Of a stretch of 12,885 nucleotides of DNA, positions 1-6,922 are shown piece by piece. Origin of the DNA: Actinomycetes bacterium (lineage in GTDB: Bacteria; Actinomycetota; Actinomycetes; Actinomycetales; Dermabacteraceae); NCBI GenBank assembly GCA_023389045.1, contig JAEWEZ010000005.1, positions 1 to 12,885 on the forward strand, in the 5' to 3' direction. Position 1 is the first letter of the stretch, and each line of letters starts with the position of its first letter. A program made the translations under genes and the position numbers. Under the pieces are notes generated by a model. It had not been told where the DNA came from and did no database searches. It saw only the letters and a list, made by a program, of their open reading frames with translations.

Positions 1-483
1 TGCCCATTCGTGAAGGCCAAAACACCCAAACTCTGCTGTGCGGCGCTGCAGGGAGGAGGAGCGCAGCAGACGGGTGATGAAGGCGAGGGCGTCGGCCCGT
101 TCACTGAGGAACCGTGCGACATCGGCACGGCGCATCAGGGGTGCCGAGGCTTCGGGGCTATGAGCCACATCGACGTACCACGAGCGTGTGCCGTCTTCCG
201 CGACATCCCCACCGCGTCCGCGCCCGTCAGGACCCAGATCCGCCTGGACCGGATATGCCACCTGCCACCCCGGATGCCACCGCCGCAACCGTGCCGGTGA
301 AAAGGGGTAGTAGGTGAAGAGGAAGTCCTCCACCGGATGTTTCTCGCCGGTCTGTTTGCGTTCACGATGCCCTGCCGTGAGGGCATCGGCGCGGGCCTCA
401 TGCTCGACACGCGCAACGCGCGCCTGCTCGAGATCGAGCAGGCGCGCGGGCGATGGAAATGCGGGCGACGGTACTGCGGTCAC
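1..483 (-). CDS. 3-methyladenine DNA glycosylase-annotated family protein (5' part, truncated by window edge)
   Basis: Reading the minus strand from GTG at 483 gives 161 codons without a stop, running off the left edge, so the C-terminus is missing. Visible landmarks are HPVEDFLFTYYPFSPARLRR, then RRWHPGW, WYVDVAHSPE and FGCFGLHEWA at the very edge. These match the actinobacterial family usually annotated as 3-methyladenine DNA glycosylase, a base-excision-repair label inherited by similarity; the true reaction is uncertain. The start is fixed by an in-frame TAG immediately upstream (484-486). The next in-frame ATG is far inside conserved sequence. No clear Shine-Dalgarno is seen. The gene begins 39 bp after the flavoprotein stop, behind a hairpin, so it may be an operon tail or have its own promoter. 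Its first codons contain a perfect 15-bp inverted repeat. Family recognition is from memory of the motifs. Confidence 0.8.
   Translation of the reverse strand, partial: MTAVPSPAFPSPARLLDLEQARVARVEHEARADALTAGHRERKQTGEKHPVEDFLFTYYPFSPARLRRWHPGWQVAYPVQADLGPDGRGRGGDVAEDGTRSWYVDVAHSPEASAPLMRRADVARFLSERADALAFITRLLRSSSLQRRTAEFGCFGLHEWA
417..448. repeat. Perfect 15-bp inverted repeat with 2-nt centre
   Basis: The arms CGCGCGCCTGCTCGA (417-431) and its exact reverse complement (434-448) flank the dinucleotide GA. The palindrome lies in codons 12-23 of the glycosylase-like gene (encoding PARLLDLEQAR), 80-110 bp past the flavoprotein stop. It could be an RNA hairpin that lowers readthrough or translation, or a protein-binding site; neither is shown. 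Confidence 0.75.
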
Positions 484-496
484 CTACACCACGGTA

Positions 497-514
497 CGGC
501 CTGTGAACAGGCCG
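497..514 (-). terminator. Hairpin after the flavoprotein gene
   Basis: CGGCCTG (497-503) and CAGGCCG (508-514) form a perfect 7-bp stem with a 4-nt loop, 8 nt beyond the TAA of the rhodanese-flavoprotein gene. There is no T-run on the minus strand after it, so it would be an actinobacterial-type hairpin terminator or a partial one. It lies just before the GTG at 483. Confidence 0.5.
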
Positions 515-522
515 ATCGAGGG

Positions 523-2223
523 TTAGTTGAAGTTATATTCGGTGAGGATCGGCTCACGGCCCATCCGCTTGTCGTCGAAGTACTGTTCCATCGAGATGCC
601 CAGGTACGAACCGGAGATGTTCACCGCGTTCGGGCGGCCCAGCTGACCCAGTGCACGCACCTGGTTGTAGGAGCGCTGCGAGGAACGGCAGTGGATGTAC
701 ACCGGGCGGTCCTCGGGGATCTCATCCAGACGGTCACGGAACTGAGAGAGCGGAATGTTCACCGCGGTGGTAATGTGACCGGCCTCGAACTCGCCGGGCT
801 CGCGGGCGTCGATGATGAACGCGCCGTCTTCGACGAGCTGACGCACCTGGGTGACGGGAACCTGCTCGAACTCCTTGTTCAGGATGTTCATACCCACCAG
901 CGCGGCGTGGTTGACCACATCCTTCGCGGTCGAGTAGCTCGGGGAGTAGGGCAGCTCCAGATCCGCCAGATCCTCGAGGGTGCCATCCATCATGATCATC
1001 GCGGCGATCACGTCGATGCGCTTATCGGCGGCGCCCTGGCCCACGGCCTGCGCACCGAGGATGCGGCCCGAGGGCTTCTCGAAGACCAGCTTGAAGAACA
1101 GCGGCTTGGAACCCGGCATCAGGCCGACGGTGTCCGCGGGGATCACGTACACGTAGTCGTAGTCCACGCCGTGCGCCTTCGCGTAGCGCTCGTTCATGCC
1201 GGTGGTTGCGGCCGTGTAATCAAAGACCTGCACCACGGAGGAACCGATCACGCCACGGTTGCGGGTCTTGCGCCCGTAAATGTGGTCGGCGGCGGTGCGG
1301 GCCTGACGCTGGGCGGGGCCAGCCAGGGGCAGCAGGAAGGGCACATCCGAGATGTGGTGACGCACCTCGATCACGTCACCCACCGCGTAGATGCTCGGGT
1401 CGGAGGTCTGGAAGAACTCGTTGACCTTGATACCGCCGGTCTCGCCGATCTCCAGGCCCGCGTTCTTGGCCAGGTCGTTCTCCGGGCGCACACCGATCGC
1501 GGTGATCACGCAGCCGGCCTCGATGACGGTGCCGTCGGCAAGCTCGACCTCCTTCTCGGAGATCCGGGTGACGGCGGAGCCCAGGTGCAGGTCCACGCCC
1601 TTATCGTCGAGTTCCTTGTGCAGGATGGCGGCGAGTTCCGGATCCAGCGGAGCGAGCACCTGATCCAGGGCCTCCACCAGAGCCACCTCGCGGCCGGCGC
1701 GCACCAGGTTCTCGGTGACTTCCAGGCCGATGAAGCCGGCACCGACCACGACCACGCGGTGCACATCATTCTCGGTCAGGTAACGCTGGATCGAGTCGAT
1801 GTCGGGCACATTGCGCACATGGAAGACATGCGGCATGTCGATCCCCTTGATCGGGGGCTTCACCGGGGCGGCACCGGGGGAGAGGGTCAGGGTGTCGTAC
1901 TTTTCGACGGTTTCCTCGCCGGTCGCCACGTCCTTCACGGTGATGGTCTTCGCGGCCGGGTCGATGGAGGTGACCTCCTGGCCGGTGCGGGCCTGGATGC
2001 GGTACTGGGCCCAGAACTGCTCAGGGCTCATCAGCACCAGCTGCTCAGCCTTCGGAATGTCACCGGAGAGGTGCCACGGCAGGCAGCAGTTGGAGAACGA
2101 CACGTAGGGGCCGCGCTCGAACATGATGACCTCGGCGTGTTCGTCGAGGCGACGCAGGCGGGCCGCAGTGGAGGCGCCGCCGGCGACGCCGCCGACGATC
2201 AGATGGCGCTTGGTCTCGGTCAT
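523..2223 (-). CDS. CoA-disulfide/persulfide reductase-like flavoprotein with C-terminal rhodanese domain
   Basis: 566 aa. Residues 8-25 carry the N-terminal FAD-binding glycine motif (IVGGVAGGAS). The catalytic-cysteine motif is SFSNCCLPW with C46 as the expected redox thiol. A second NAD(P)H Rossmann motif, VVVVGAGFIGLE, is at 157-168, the FAD-binding YAVGDV at 279-284, and the dimerisation-domain LPYSPSYSTAKD, with the family tyrosine Y426, at 424-435. A rhodanese domain fills about 455-560 with active C512 in HCRSSQRS. The architecture equals CoADR-RHD / NADH-dependent persulfide reductase (Npsr) proteins, which reduce CoA-disulfides, CoA-persulfides or polysulfide in the cytoplasm. The start has a good GGAAGGA site (2233-2239) 9 nt upstream. 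It lies 84 bp downstream of the YeeE/YedE transporter gene and is probably cotranscribed, suggesting it handles imported sulfane sulfur. Oddity: C47 replaces the common Gly or Ala. Exact substrate unknown. Confidence 0.9.
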   Translation of the reverse strand: MTETKRHLIVGGVAGGASTAARLRRLDEHAEVIMFERGPYVSFSNCCLPWHLSGDIPKAEQLVLMSPEQFWAQYRIQARTGQEVTSIDPAAKTITVKDVATGEETVEKYDTLTLSPGAAPVKPPIKGIDMPHVFHVRNVPDIDSIQRYLTENDVHRVVVVGAGFIGLEVTENLVRAGREVALVEALDQVLAPLDPELAAILHKELDDKGVDLHLGSAVTRISEKEVELADGTVIEAGCVITAIGVRPENDLAKNAGLEIGETGGIKVNEFFQTSDPSIYAVGDVIEVRHHISDVPFLLPLAGPAQRQARTAADHIYGRKTRNRGVIGSSVVQVFDYTAATTGMNERYAKAHGVDYDYVYVIPADTVGLMPGSKPLFFKLVFEKPSGRILGAQAVGQGAADKRIDVIAAMIMMDGTLEDLADLELPYSPSYSTAKDVVNHAALVGMNILNKEFEQVPVTQVRQLVEDGAFIIDAREPGEFEAGHITTAVNIPLSQFRDRLDEIPEDRPVYIHCRSSQRSYNQVRALGQLGRPNAVNISGSYLGISMEQYFDDKRMGREPILTEYNFN

Positions 2224-2307
2224 GACACGGAGTCCTTCCTCGGGGTGTCGGCGGGTGCCGACGGGTCGGCGTCAGATGTGGTCAGAGTGGATAGATGGGG
2301 TGGGGGA

Positions 2308-3684
2308 TCAGCGGTCGGTGATCATGTGCGCCGGGATGCCGTTGTGCTCGATGCTCTTCTTGAGGTCGATGTGACGGCTCGGCGGGATGATGTTCAGACG
2401 GCCCTCGAAGAGCTTCAGGCCGACGGTCGCACCGGCCACCAGGAAGACGCCGAACACCCAGCCGCTCAGGGAGCCCACCGAGAGGCCCGAGAAGAGGGCG
2501 CCGATATTGCAGCCATCGGCCATGCGGGCGCCGAAGCCCATCAGGGCGCCGCCCAAGGCGTAGATCGCGGCGTCGCGGGCATTGAACTTCAGGTCGAAGC
2601 GGAAGCGACCGGCCAGCAGCAGGGCGTAGGCAGCGCCGATGATCAGGGCCAGGTTCCGCACGGTGCCACCGTGGTTCAGCAGGCCGCCCTCGATGGCCTT
2701 ATTGGCGCTGGAGGCCCAGTCGGCATCGAAGTGAATGCCGAACAGGTTGGCGAGAGCCACATCCCAGGTGGTGAAGGTAGAGGTCACGCCCCAGGCCTTG
2801 TGTGTGGTCACCAGGATGAAGATCCACAGGAAGGCGAGCATCATGGCGGAGGTCATGAAGGTCCACCGGGTGCAGAACAGGTTGTGCCACAGGCGGTAGC
2901 TGAAGAAACGGTCGGTGTGGCCGTCGTTATCGCCGGGGATCGGCATCAGCTCCGGCGGGGTCTGCACCCGCTCCACGGTGCCCTCGCGCTTCCGCTTGCG
3001 CTCGTAGCCCCACACCATCATGTAGATGATGAAGAAGCCGATGAGGCTGGCGATGATGGCGCCGGCGTAGCCGAACCACTGCGGCAGATGCACGGTGAGG
3101 TTCATACCGAGCAGAGCATGATCGTCCATGGCGGCGCGGGTCATTTCCCCGGGAACCGAGAAGATGATGAAGGTGACAAGGGCGATCATGGCGCGCACGT
3201 AGCCCTCGCCCGCGTCACTGAGGCAGCCGGAGGCGCAGGCGCCGGCCATGATCGCGCCCATGCCGAAGAGGAAGGCACCGATCATCATGGCGAGGCTGAC
3301 CGGCGCAATATTCGCGGCGCCGATGAGCTCGTTGTTCTTGTCCATCGGGAGCACGCCCGCGGACTGTGCCCACTGCCAGGAGAGGGTGAACAGCGTGGTC
3401 ACGGTGAACATGGTCAGCAGCGCGGTGGAGAGCGAACCCTCACCCACGATGTAAGCGCGCTTGATGCCGCCGGCGAAACCGAAGGCGCCGCGCACCAGCA
3501 CGTAGCCGAGGCAGAGGCCAGCAATACCATACAGGTAGAACTTCACGGTGTTTTCCACCGCGAACAGGCCGATCAGAATGCACACCACCAAAATCGCGAG
3601 CGCGATCAACGGCTGGTGTTTGGGGAAGGACGACGCCAGCCGGTTCAGCATGGCGTCGTCACGTTCCAGAGCCGGGGAGGTCAT
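2308..3684 (-). CDS. YeeE/YedE-family sulfur (thiosulfate/selenium-type) transport protein
   Basis: 458 aa integral membrane protein with roughly ten or more hydrophobic segments in two related halves. Each half has a signature: GACASGCLSDAGEG (148-161; C150, C154) in the first and ARMADGCNIGALFSG (386-400; C392) in the second. Conserved cysteines of this kind carry thiosulfate through YeeE/TsuA channels; YedE relatives are proposed selenium transporters. A hydrophilic loop (about 226-265) separates the halves. The ATG at 3684 is chosen because GGAAGGA (3694-3700) lies 9 nt upstream and the sequence then opens MTSPALERDD. A 54-codon upstream extension is in frame but GC-rich, proline/arginine-rich and unlike a transporter N-terminus. 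The flavoprotein with a rhodanese domain follows, a sensible acceptor for incoming sulfane sulfur. Which species is carried cannot be read from sequence. Confidence 0.88.
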   Translation of the reverse strand: MTSPALERDDAMLNRLASSFPKHQPLIALAILVVCILIGLFAVENTVKFYLYGIAGLCLGYVLVRGAFGFAGGIKRAYIVGEGSLSTALLTMFTVTTLFTLSWQWAQSAGVLPMDKNNELIGAANIAPVSLAMMIGAFLFGMGAIMAGACASGCLSDAGEGYVRAMIALVTFIIFSVPGEMTRAAMDDHALLGMNLTVHLPQWFGYAGAIIASLIGFFIIYMMVWGYERKRKREGTVERVQTPPELMPIPGDNDGHTDRFFSYRLWHNLFCTRWTFMTSAMMLAFLWIFILVTTHKAWGVTSTFTTWDVALANLFGIHFDADWASSANKAIEGGLLNHGGTVRNLALIIGAAYALLLAGRFRFDLKFNARDAAIYALGGALMGFGARMADGCNIGALFSGLSVGSLSGWVFGVFLVAGATVGLKLFEGRLNIIPPSRHIDLKKSIEHNGIPAHMITDR

Positions 3685-3848
3685 GAGCGGGGGTCCTTCC
3701 ACCACGACAGGGATGCGGGTCGGAGGCCGCGGCCGCGACCTCCCGGGGGTTCGGAAACCGGGCTCCCGCGAGGGAGTCGGCTCCGAGGTCAGAACCGGCG
3801 CGACAACGGTGTTCGCGCAGGTCGTGGGCTGTGTACGTCCTGACACTA
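3685..3848 (-). promoter_or_regulatory. Putative promoter and ~150-nt leader of the YeeE/YedE gene
   Basis: On the minus strand TTTCGC (3866-3871), a 17-bp spacer and TAGTGT (3843-3848) resemble a weak -35/-10 pair, giving a leader of about 150 nt. The leader can fold: CTCCC-GCGA-GGGAG (3763-3776), CCCGG/CCGGG (3742-3762) and GGTCG/CGACC enclosing GGCC-GC-GGCC (3718-3740). It ends in the GGAAGGA ribosome site. I recognise no known riboswitch class; the hairpins may simply reflect high GC. Confidence 0.3.
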
Positions 3849-3894
3849 TGCGAGGAGGGGCACGGGCGAAAGGACAACCGTCCCCTTCTGATCA

Positions 3895-3945
3895 GTAATG
3901 TCCGACATTTTCTTTGTGTGACCTGGACATTTGAGAAACATTTCC
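3895..3945. promoter_or_regulatory. Candidate operator: palindrome plus phased ACATTT repeats, with overlapping ABC-operon promoter
   Basis: An AT-rich patch in GC-rich DNA. AATGTC-C-GACATT (3897-3909) is a perfect 6-bp inverted repeat. ACATTT recurs at 3905-3910, 3927-3932 and 3938-3943, spacings of 22 and 11 bp, i.e. the same helix face. A weak rightward promoter fits on top: TTGTGT (3914-3919), 17 bp, AACATT (3937-3942), starting transcription about 43 nt before the permease ATG. This would suit a regulator of both divergent sulfur units; no regulator gene is in the window. Confidence 0.45.
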
Positions 3946-3991
3946 ATTTTCGTCCCGCGCGATAGCGATGCGCGTTGCTACGGTGACCAGC

Positions 3992-4867
3992 ATGAGCACG
4001 AGCCCGGCCACGGCCCCTGGACCCGGAGCGCGCAGTCCCGGACTGCGCCGCCTTCTGCAACGACCCGGCGGCCGGCTCGCGATCCAAATCGCTGCGCTGC
4101 TCCTGCTGATCCTGATCTGGGCCGCCGTGGCAGCGGCCCGCCTCGTCGATCCGCTGTACCTCCCCGGACCGATCGCGGTCTGGGAGGCCTTCTGGAAAGC
4201 AAACAGCTGTTACCCCGTCGCCGAGGGCTCCGCCCGGCATATCTGCGGGGAATCCAACTACTACTTGTGGGAACACCTCGTCGTCTCACTGCAGCGCATC
4301 GGTGTCGGAGTGGGCGCAGGCACCGTAGCCGGTCTCCTCATCGGCTACCTCATGGGTGCCTCGCGACTGCTCATGGCGATCGTTGGACCCGCCCTCAACT
4401 TCCTGCGCGCCCTGCCGCCGCTCGGCTACATCGGCCTGCTCGTGGTCTGGGTGGGCATCGGAGAAGCCTCGAAATACTGGCTGCTTTTCCTCGCGGCCTT
4501 CCCGCCCGTCGTGATCGCGACCATCCAGGGGGTTGCCGCGGTGCGGGAAGACCAGCTCCTGGCCGCCTCCTCCCTGGGAGCCAGTCGCCTCCAACGCATC
4601 CGCACCGTCGTGCTCCCCTCCTCCCTTCCCTTCGTGGTGCAGGGCGTGCGACTGGCCACCGGCTTCGCCTGGACCACCGTGGTCGCCGCAGAACTGAACA
4701 ACGGCATCCCCGGCATCGGCGGCCTTGCCTTCCAAGCCGGTGTGCAACTCCAAACAGCCCTGACCATCGCCTGCATCATCGTGATCGGCCTGGTCGCGGT
4801 GGCCCTCGACCAGGCCATCGTCCGCATCGGGCGCCTCCTGGTTCCCTGGCAGGGGAAGGACGCGTAA
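3992..4867 (+). CDS. NitT/TauT-family ABC transporter permease (TauC/SsuC-like)
   Basis: 291 aa from ATG 3992, preceded by GGTGA at a 5-6 nt spacing; an in-frame ATG at 3968 lacks a ribosome site and would add 8 residues. A first membrane segment (about 31-51, IAALLLLILIWAAVAAARL) is followed by an external loop, then five or so further segments. The cytoplasmic EAA loop, which contacts the ATPase, is at about 187-214 (LLAASSLGASRLQRIRTVVL, then PSSLP). The C-terminus ends LLVPWQGK, as in TauC-type permeases. The external loop after the first helix contains two cysteines (C73 and C85) that could form a disulfide. It is the first gene of a tight operon with the binding protein (7-bp gap) and the ATPase. 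Substrate class sulfonate/taurine-like is inferred from the binding protein. Confidence 0.9.
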   Translation: MSTSPATAPGPGARSPGLRRLLQRPGGRLAIQIAALLLLILIWAAVAAARLVDPLYLPGPIAVWEAFWKANSCYPVAEGSARHICGESNYYLWEHLVVSLQRIGVGVGAGTVAGLLIGYLMGASRLLMAIVGPALNFLRALPPLGYIGLLVVWVGIGEASKYWLLFLAAFPPVVIATIQGVAAVREDQLLAASSLGASRLQRIRTVVLPSSLPFVVQGVRLATGFAWTTVVAAELNNGIPGIGGLAFQAGVQLQTALTIACIIVIGLVAVALDQAIVRIGRLLVPWQGKDA

Positions 4868-4874
4868 CAGCATC

Positions 4875-6008
4875 ATGAGCACCGCACTGCCGACACAGCC
4901 CACACAGTCCAGACAGTCCACACCGTCCCGCCACACCGCAGCGCTCGCCGCACTTGTCGCGCTGCTTCTCGCCGTGGTTCTCAGCGGATGCATCCAACCC
5001 GGGCGCACCGCCCACCCGCACTCGGACCCGGTCGAAGGGGCCGTCTGTCCCGTCGCCCCCGACCCGTCGATCACCACCCACGCACGCATCGCCTGGCAGG
5101 GCATCGCCAACGGCGACCTCGTGGTCAAAGACCTCGGCCTGCTCGAAGCGTGCATGCCCAATGCGCGTATCGAATGGGCGCGCTTCAACGGCGGCAATGA
5201 CGTGATCCAGGCCTTCGGCTCGACGTCGATCGACATCGGCATCTACGGCTCCTCCGCCGGGGTCAAGGCTATGAGCCCGCCCCTGGACCTGCCGATCTCG
5301 CTGGTCTGGGTGCCCGATGTGATCGGCACCTCGGAGGCGCTGGTGGCCTTCGACCCGGCGATCAAGCGCGTGGAGGATCTGCGCGGACGCACCGTCGCGG
5401 TCACCTTCGGGGCAACCCCGCACTATGCGCTCCTGTCCATGCTGGATCTCGCGGGGATCCGCGATCAGGTGGAGGTCATCAACCTGACCAACGACAAGAT
5501 GGTGGCGGCCGCGCGGGCAGGCCAGATTGACGCCGCCTGGACCTGGGAGCCGACTCTCACACAGCTCGAAGAAAACGGTGGGCATGTGGTGGTCGACAGC
5601 GCGCAGGCCGCTCAGCAGGGCGTGGTCACCTTCGATATGCACACGGCGCGCGATGAGTTCATTGCCGCGGAACCGGAGTTCATGCTGATGTGGACGCGCG
5701 CCCAGGACGCCGCGGCCCGTCGGATCCACGACGACCCCGATGCTGCCGCCGAATCCATCGCCGCCCAGCTCGGGGTGCCTACCGCAACCGCCCGCGAGCA
5801 GATGCATGGCTACACCTACCCGACGGCGAAGGACCTCGCGGGTACGGAGTGGTTCGGTGGCGAAAAACCCGAGGAGATCGGCGCGGCGGAGCAGATCACC
5901 TCCACGGCCCGCTTCCTCGCCCAGGTGCGCATGACCTCCGGGGCGCATCCAGTGCAGGAGTACGCCACGCGCGTGCATTCCGAGGCAGTGAAAGAGGTGG
6001 CGAAGTGA
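4875..6008 (+). CDS. TauA-like ABC transporter substrate-binding lipoprotein
   Basis: 377 aa. A long N-terminal region leads to a hydrophobic stretch (22-37) and lipobox LSGC with C39 the lipidated residue, so it should be anchored outside the membrane. The mature part has the NMT1/TauA-type periplasmic-binding fold: FNGGNDVIQAFGSTSIDIG (104-122), GSSAGVKA, EDLRGRTVAVTFGATPHYAL and AGQIDAAWTWEPTLTQL. These track taurine-binding TauA, including the VTFGATPHYALL stretch. A cysteine pair, C58 and C93 (CPVAP; LLEACMP), probably forms a disulfide. It sits between the permease and the ATPase; GGAAGGA (4854-4860) lies 14 nt before ATG, slightly far. Taurine or another organosulfonate is the best guess, helped by the sulfur genes opposite; nitrate- or pyrimidine-type ligands are not excluded. 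Confidence 0.87.
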   Translation: MSTALPTQPTQSRQSTPSRHTAALAALVALLLAVVLSGCIQPGRTAHPHSDPVEGAVCPVAPDPSITTHARIAWQGIANGDLVVKDLGLLEACMPNARIEWARFNGGNDVIQAFGSTSIDIGIYGSSAGVKAMSPPLDLPISLVWVPDVIGTSEALVAFDPAIKRVEDLRGRTVAVTFGATPHYALLSMLDLAGIRDQVEVINLTNDKMVAAARAGQIDAAWTWEPTLTQLEENGGHVVVDSAQAAQQGVVTFDMHTARDEFIAAEPEFMLMWTRAQDAAARRIHDDPDAAAESIAAQLGVPTATAREQMHGYTYPTAKDLAGTEWFGGEKPEEIGAAEQITSTARFLAQVRMTSGAHPVQEYATRVHSEAVKEVAK

Positions 6009-6901
6009 GCACCCACACCGAGCAGGCCGCGGAGAGCCCGAGCGGTGGCGGCGCGATTAGCCTGCGCGGCATTGTGCACCGCTACCGCACCGATGCCGGC
6101 GCTGTGGTCACCGCGCTGGAGAACGTGGATCTGGAGATCGAGGCGGGGTCCTTCGTGACTGTTGTGGGCCCCTCCGGCTGCGGAAAAACCACGCTGCTGC
6201 GCCTGATCGCCGGCTTTCATCATCCGAGCGAGGGGGAGGTTCTCGTCGACGGGGAGATCGTTGCTGGGCCCTCCCCGGAACGTGGCGTGGTTTTCCAGCA
6301 GCCCACGCTTTTCCCCTGGTGGACGGTGCGCCGCAATGTCGAGGCCGGTCCGCGCTATGCGGGGATGAGCAGGGCGGAGTCCGCCCGGATCGCCGAACAG
6401 TACCTGCACCTGGTGGGCCTGGCTGACTTCGGGGATGCCCGCCCCTATGAACTCTCCGGCGGTATGAAACAGCGCTGCCAGATCGCTCGCGTGCTCGCGA
6501 ACCGGCCCCGCACCGTGCTGATGGATGAGCCCTTCGGTGCCCTGGATGCCCTCACCCGCAGGCGTCTGCAGGGGGATTTGCTCGCGCTGCACCGTCTGCG
6601 CGGAGACACCATCTTCTTTATCACGCACAGCGTGGAAGAAGCCGTGTACCTGGGCGACAGGGTGATCGTCATGTCCCCGCGTCCCGGACGCATCGTGCAC
6701 GAGGAGAAACTGCCCTCCTGGTCGGGCCGCGGTGATGAAACCGCGCAGGCCCTACGCACCGACCCCGGGGTCGCGGCTGCCGTCCGTCGGATCACCGAGA
6801 TCATCGAAGCGGAAGATCCGAGCGCCGAGGAAGGGCGCCCCGAACTGGATGCGCTGCTCGGTGATACTCCGAGGGAAGGGGCCGACGGGGCAGCGCTGTA
6901 G
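6005..6901 (+). CDS. NitT/TauT-family ABC transporter ATP-binding protein (TauB/SsuB-like)
   Basis: 298 aa from GTG 6005, which overlaps the binding-protein stop as GTGA, so translation is probably coupled; GAGGTGG lies just upstream. The ATPase motifs are complete: Walker A GPSGCGKTT (55-63), Q-loop GVVFQQPTLFPW (94-105), signature LSGGMKQR (150-157), Walker B VLMDEP (171-176), D-loop GALD and switch histidine H208 in FFITHSVEEA. The Q-loop LFPWWTVRRNV and the PRPGRI segment near 223 are typical of the SsuB/TauB subfamily. The last 50 or so residues are an acidic tail. It powers the permease encoded two genes upstream; it ends 6 bp before the stop of a convergent gene. Confidence 0.92.
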   Translation: MSTHTEQAAESPSGGGAISLRGIVHRYRTDAGAVVTALENVDLEIEAGSFVTVVGPSGCGKTTLLRLIAGFHHPSEGEVLVDGEIVAGPSPERGVVFQQPTLFPWWTVRRNVEAGPRYAGMSRAESARIAEQYLHLVGLADFGDARPYELSGGMKQRCQIARVLANRPRTVLMDEPFGALDALTRRRLQGDLLALHRLRGDTIFFITHSVEEAVYLGDRVIVMSPRPGRIVHEEKLPSWSGRGDETAQALRTDPGVAAAVRRITEIIEAEDPSAEEGRPELDALLGDTPREGADGAAL

Positions 6902-6922
6902 CGCGCTTTAGCGGCGCTTGCC
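6889..6922. terminator. Possible bidirectional hairpin between convergent genes
   Basis: GGCA-GCGC (6889-6896) can pair with GCGC-T-TGCC (6914-6922) with one bulged base, spanning both stop codons (6899-6901 and 6908-6910). There is no T-run. This is a weak candidate, offered because the convergent genes otherwise lack a terminator. Confidence 0.25.

Noticed and set aside
10..416. Short frames on both strands at the left edge
   Set aside because: They overlap the glycosylase-like gene in other frames; only that frame shows family motifs.
337..3843. 1168-codon plus-strand open frame
   Set aside because: It is antisense to two well-supported membrane/flavoprotein genes and its product is His/Gly/Asp-rich with no domain; long antisense frames are normal at high GC.
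3685..3846. 54-residue N-terminal extension of the YeeE/YedE protein
   Set aside because: The good ribosome site is at 3694-3700 for ATG 3684, and the extension would start inside the predicted -10 box.
4776..5978. 400-codon minus-strand frame opposite the binding protein
   Set aside because: Composition of a GC shadow and no motifs; the plus strand has the lipobox and the TauA fold signatures.
5690..6004. N-terminal extension of the ATPase
   Set aside because: It overlaps the binding-protein gene in another frame; GTGA overlap at 6005 gives a normal ABC ATPase length.
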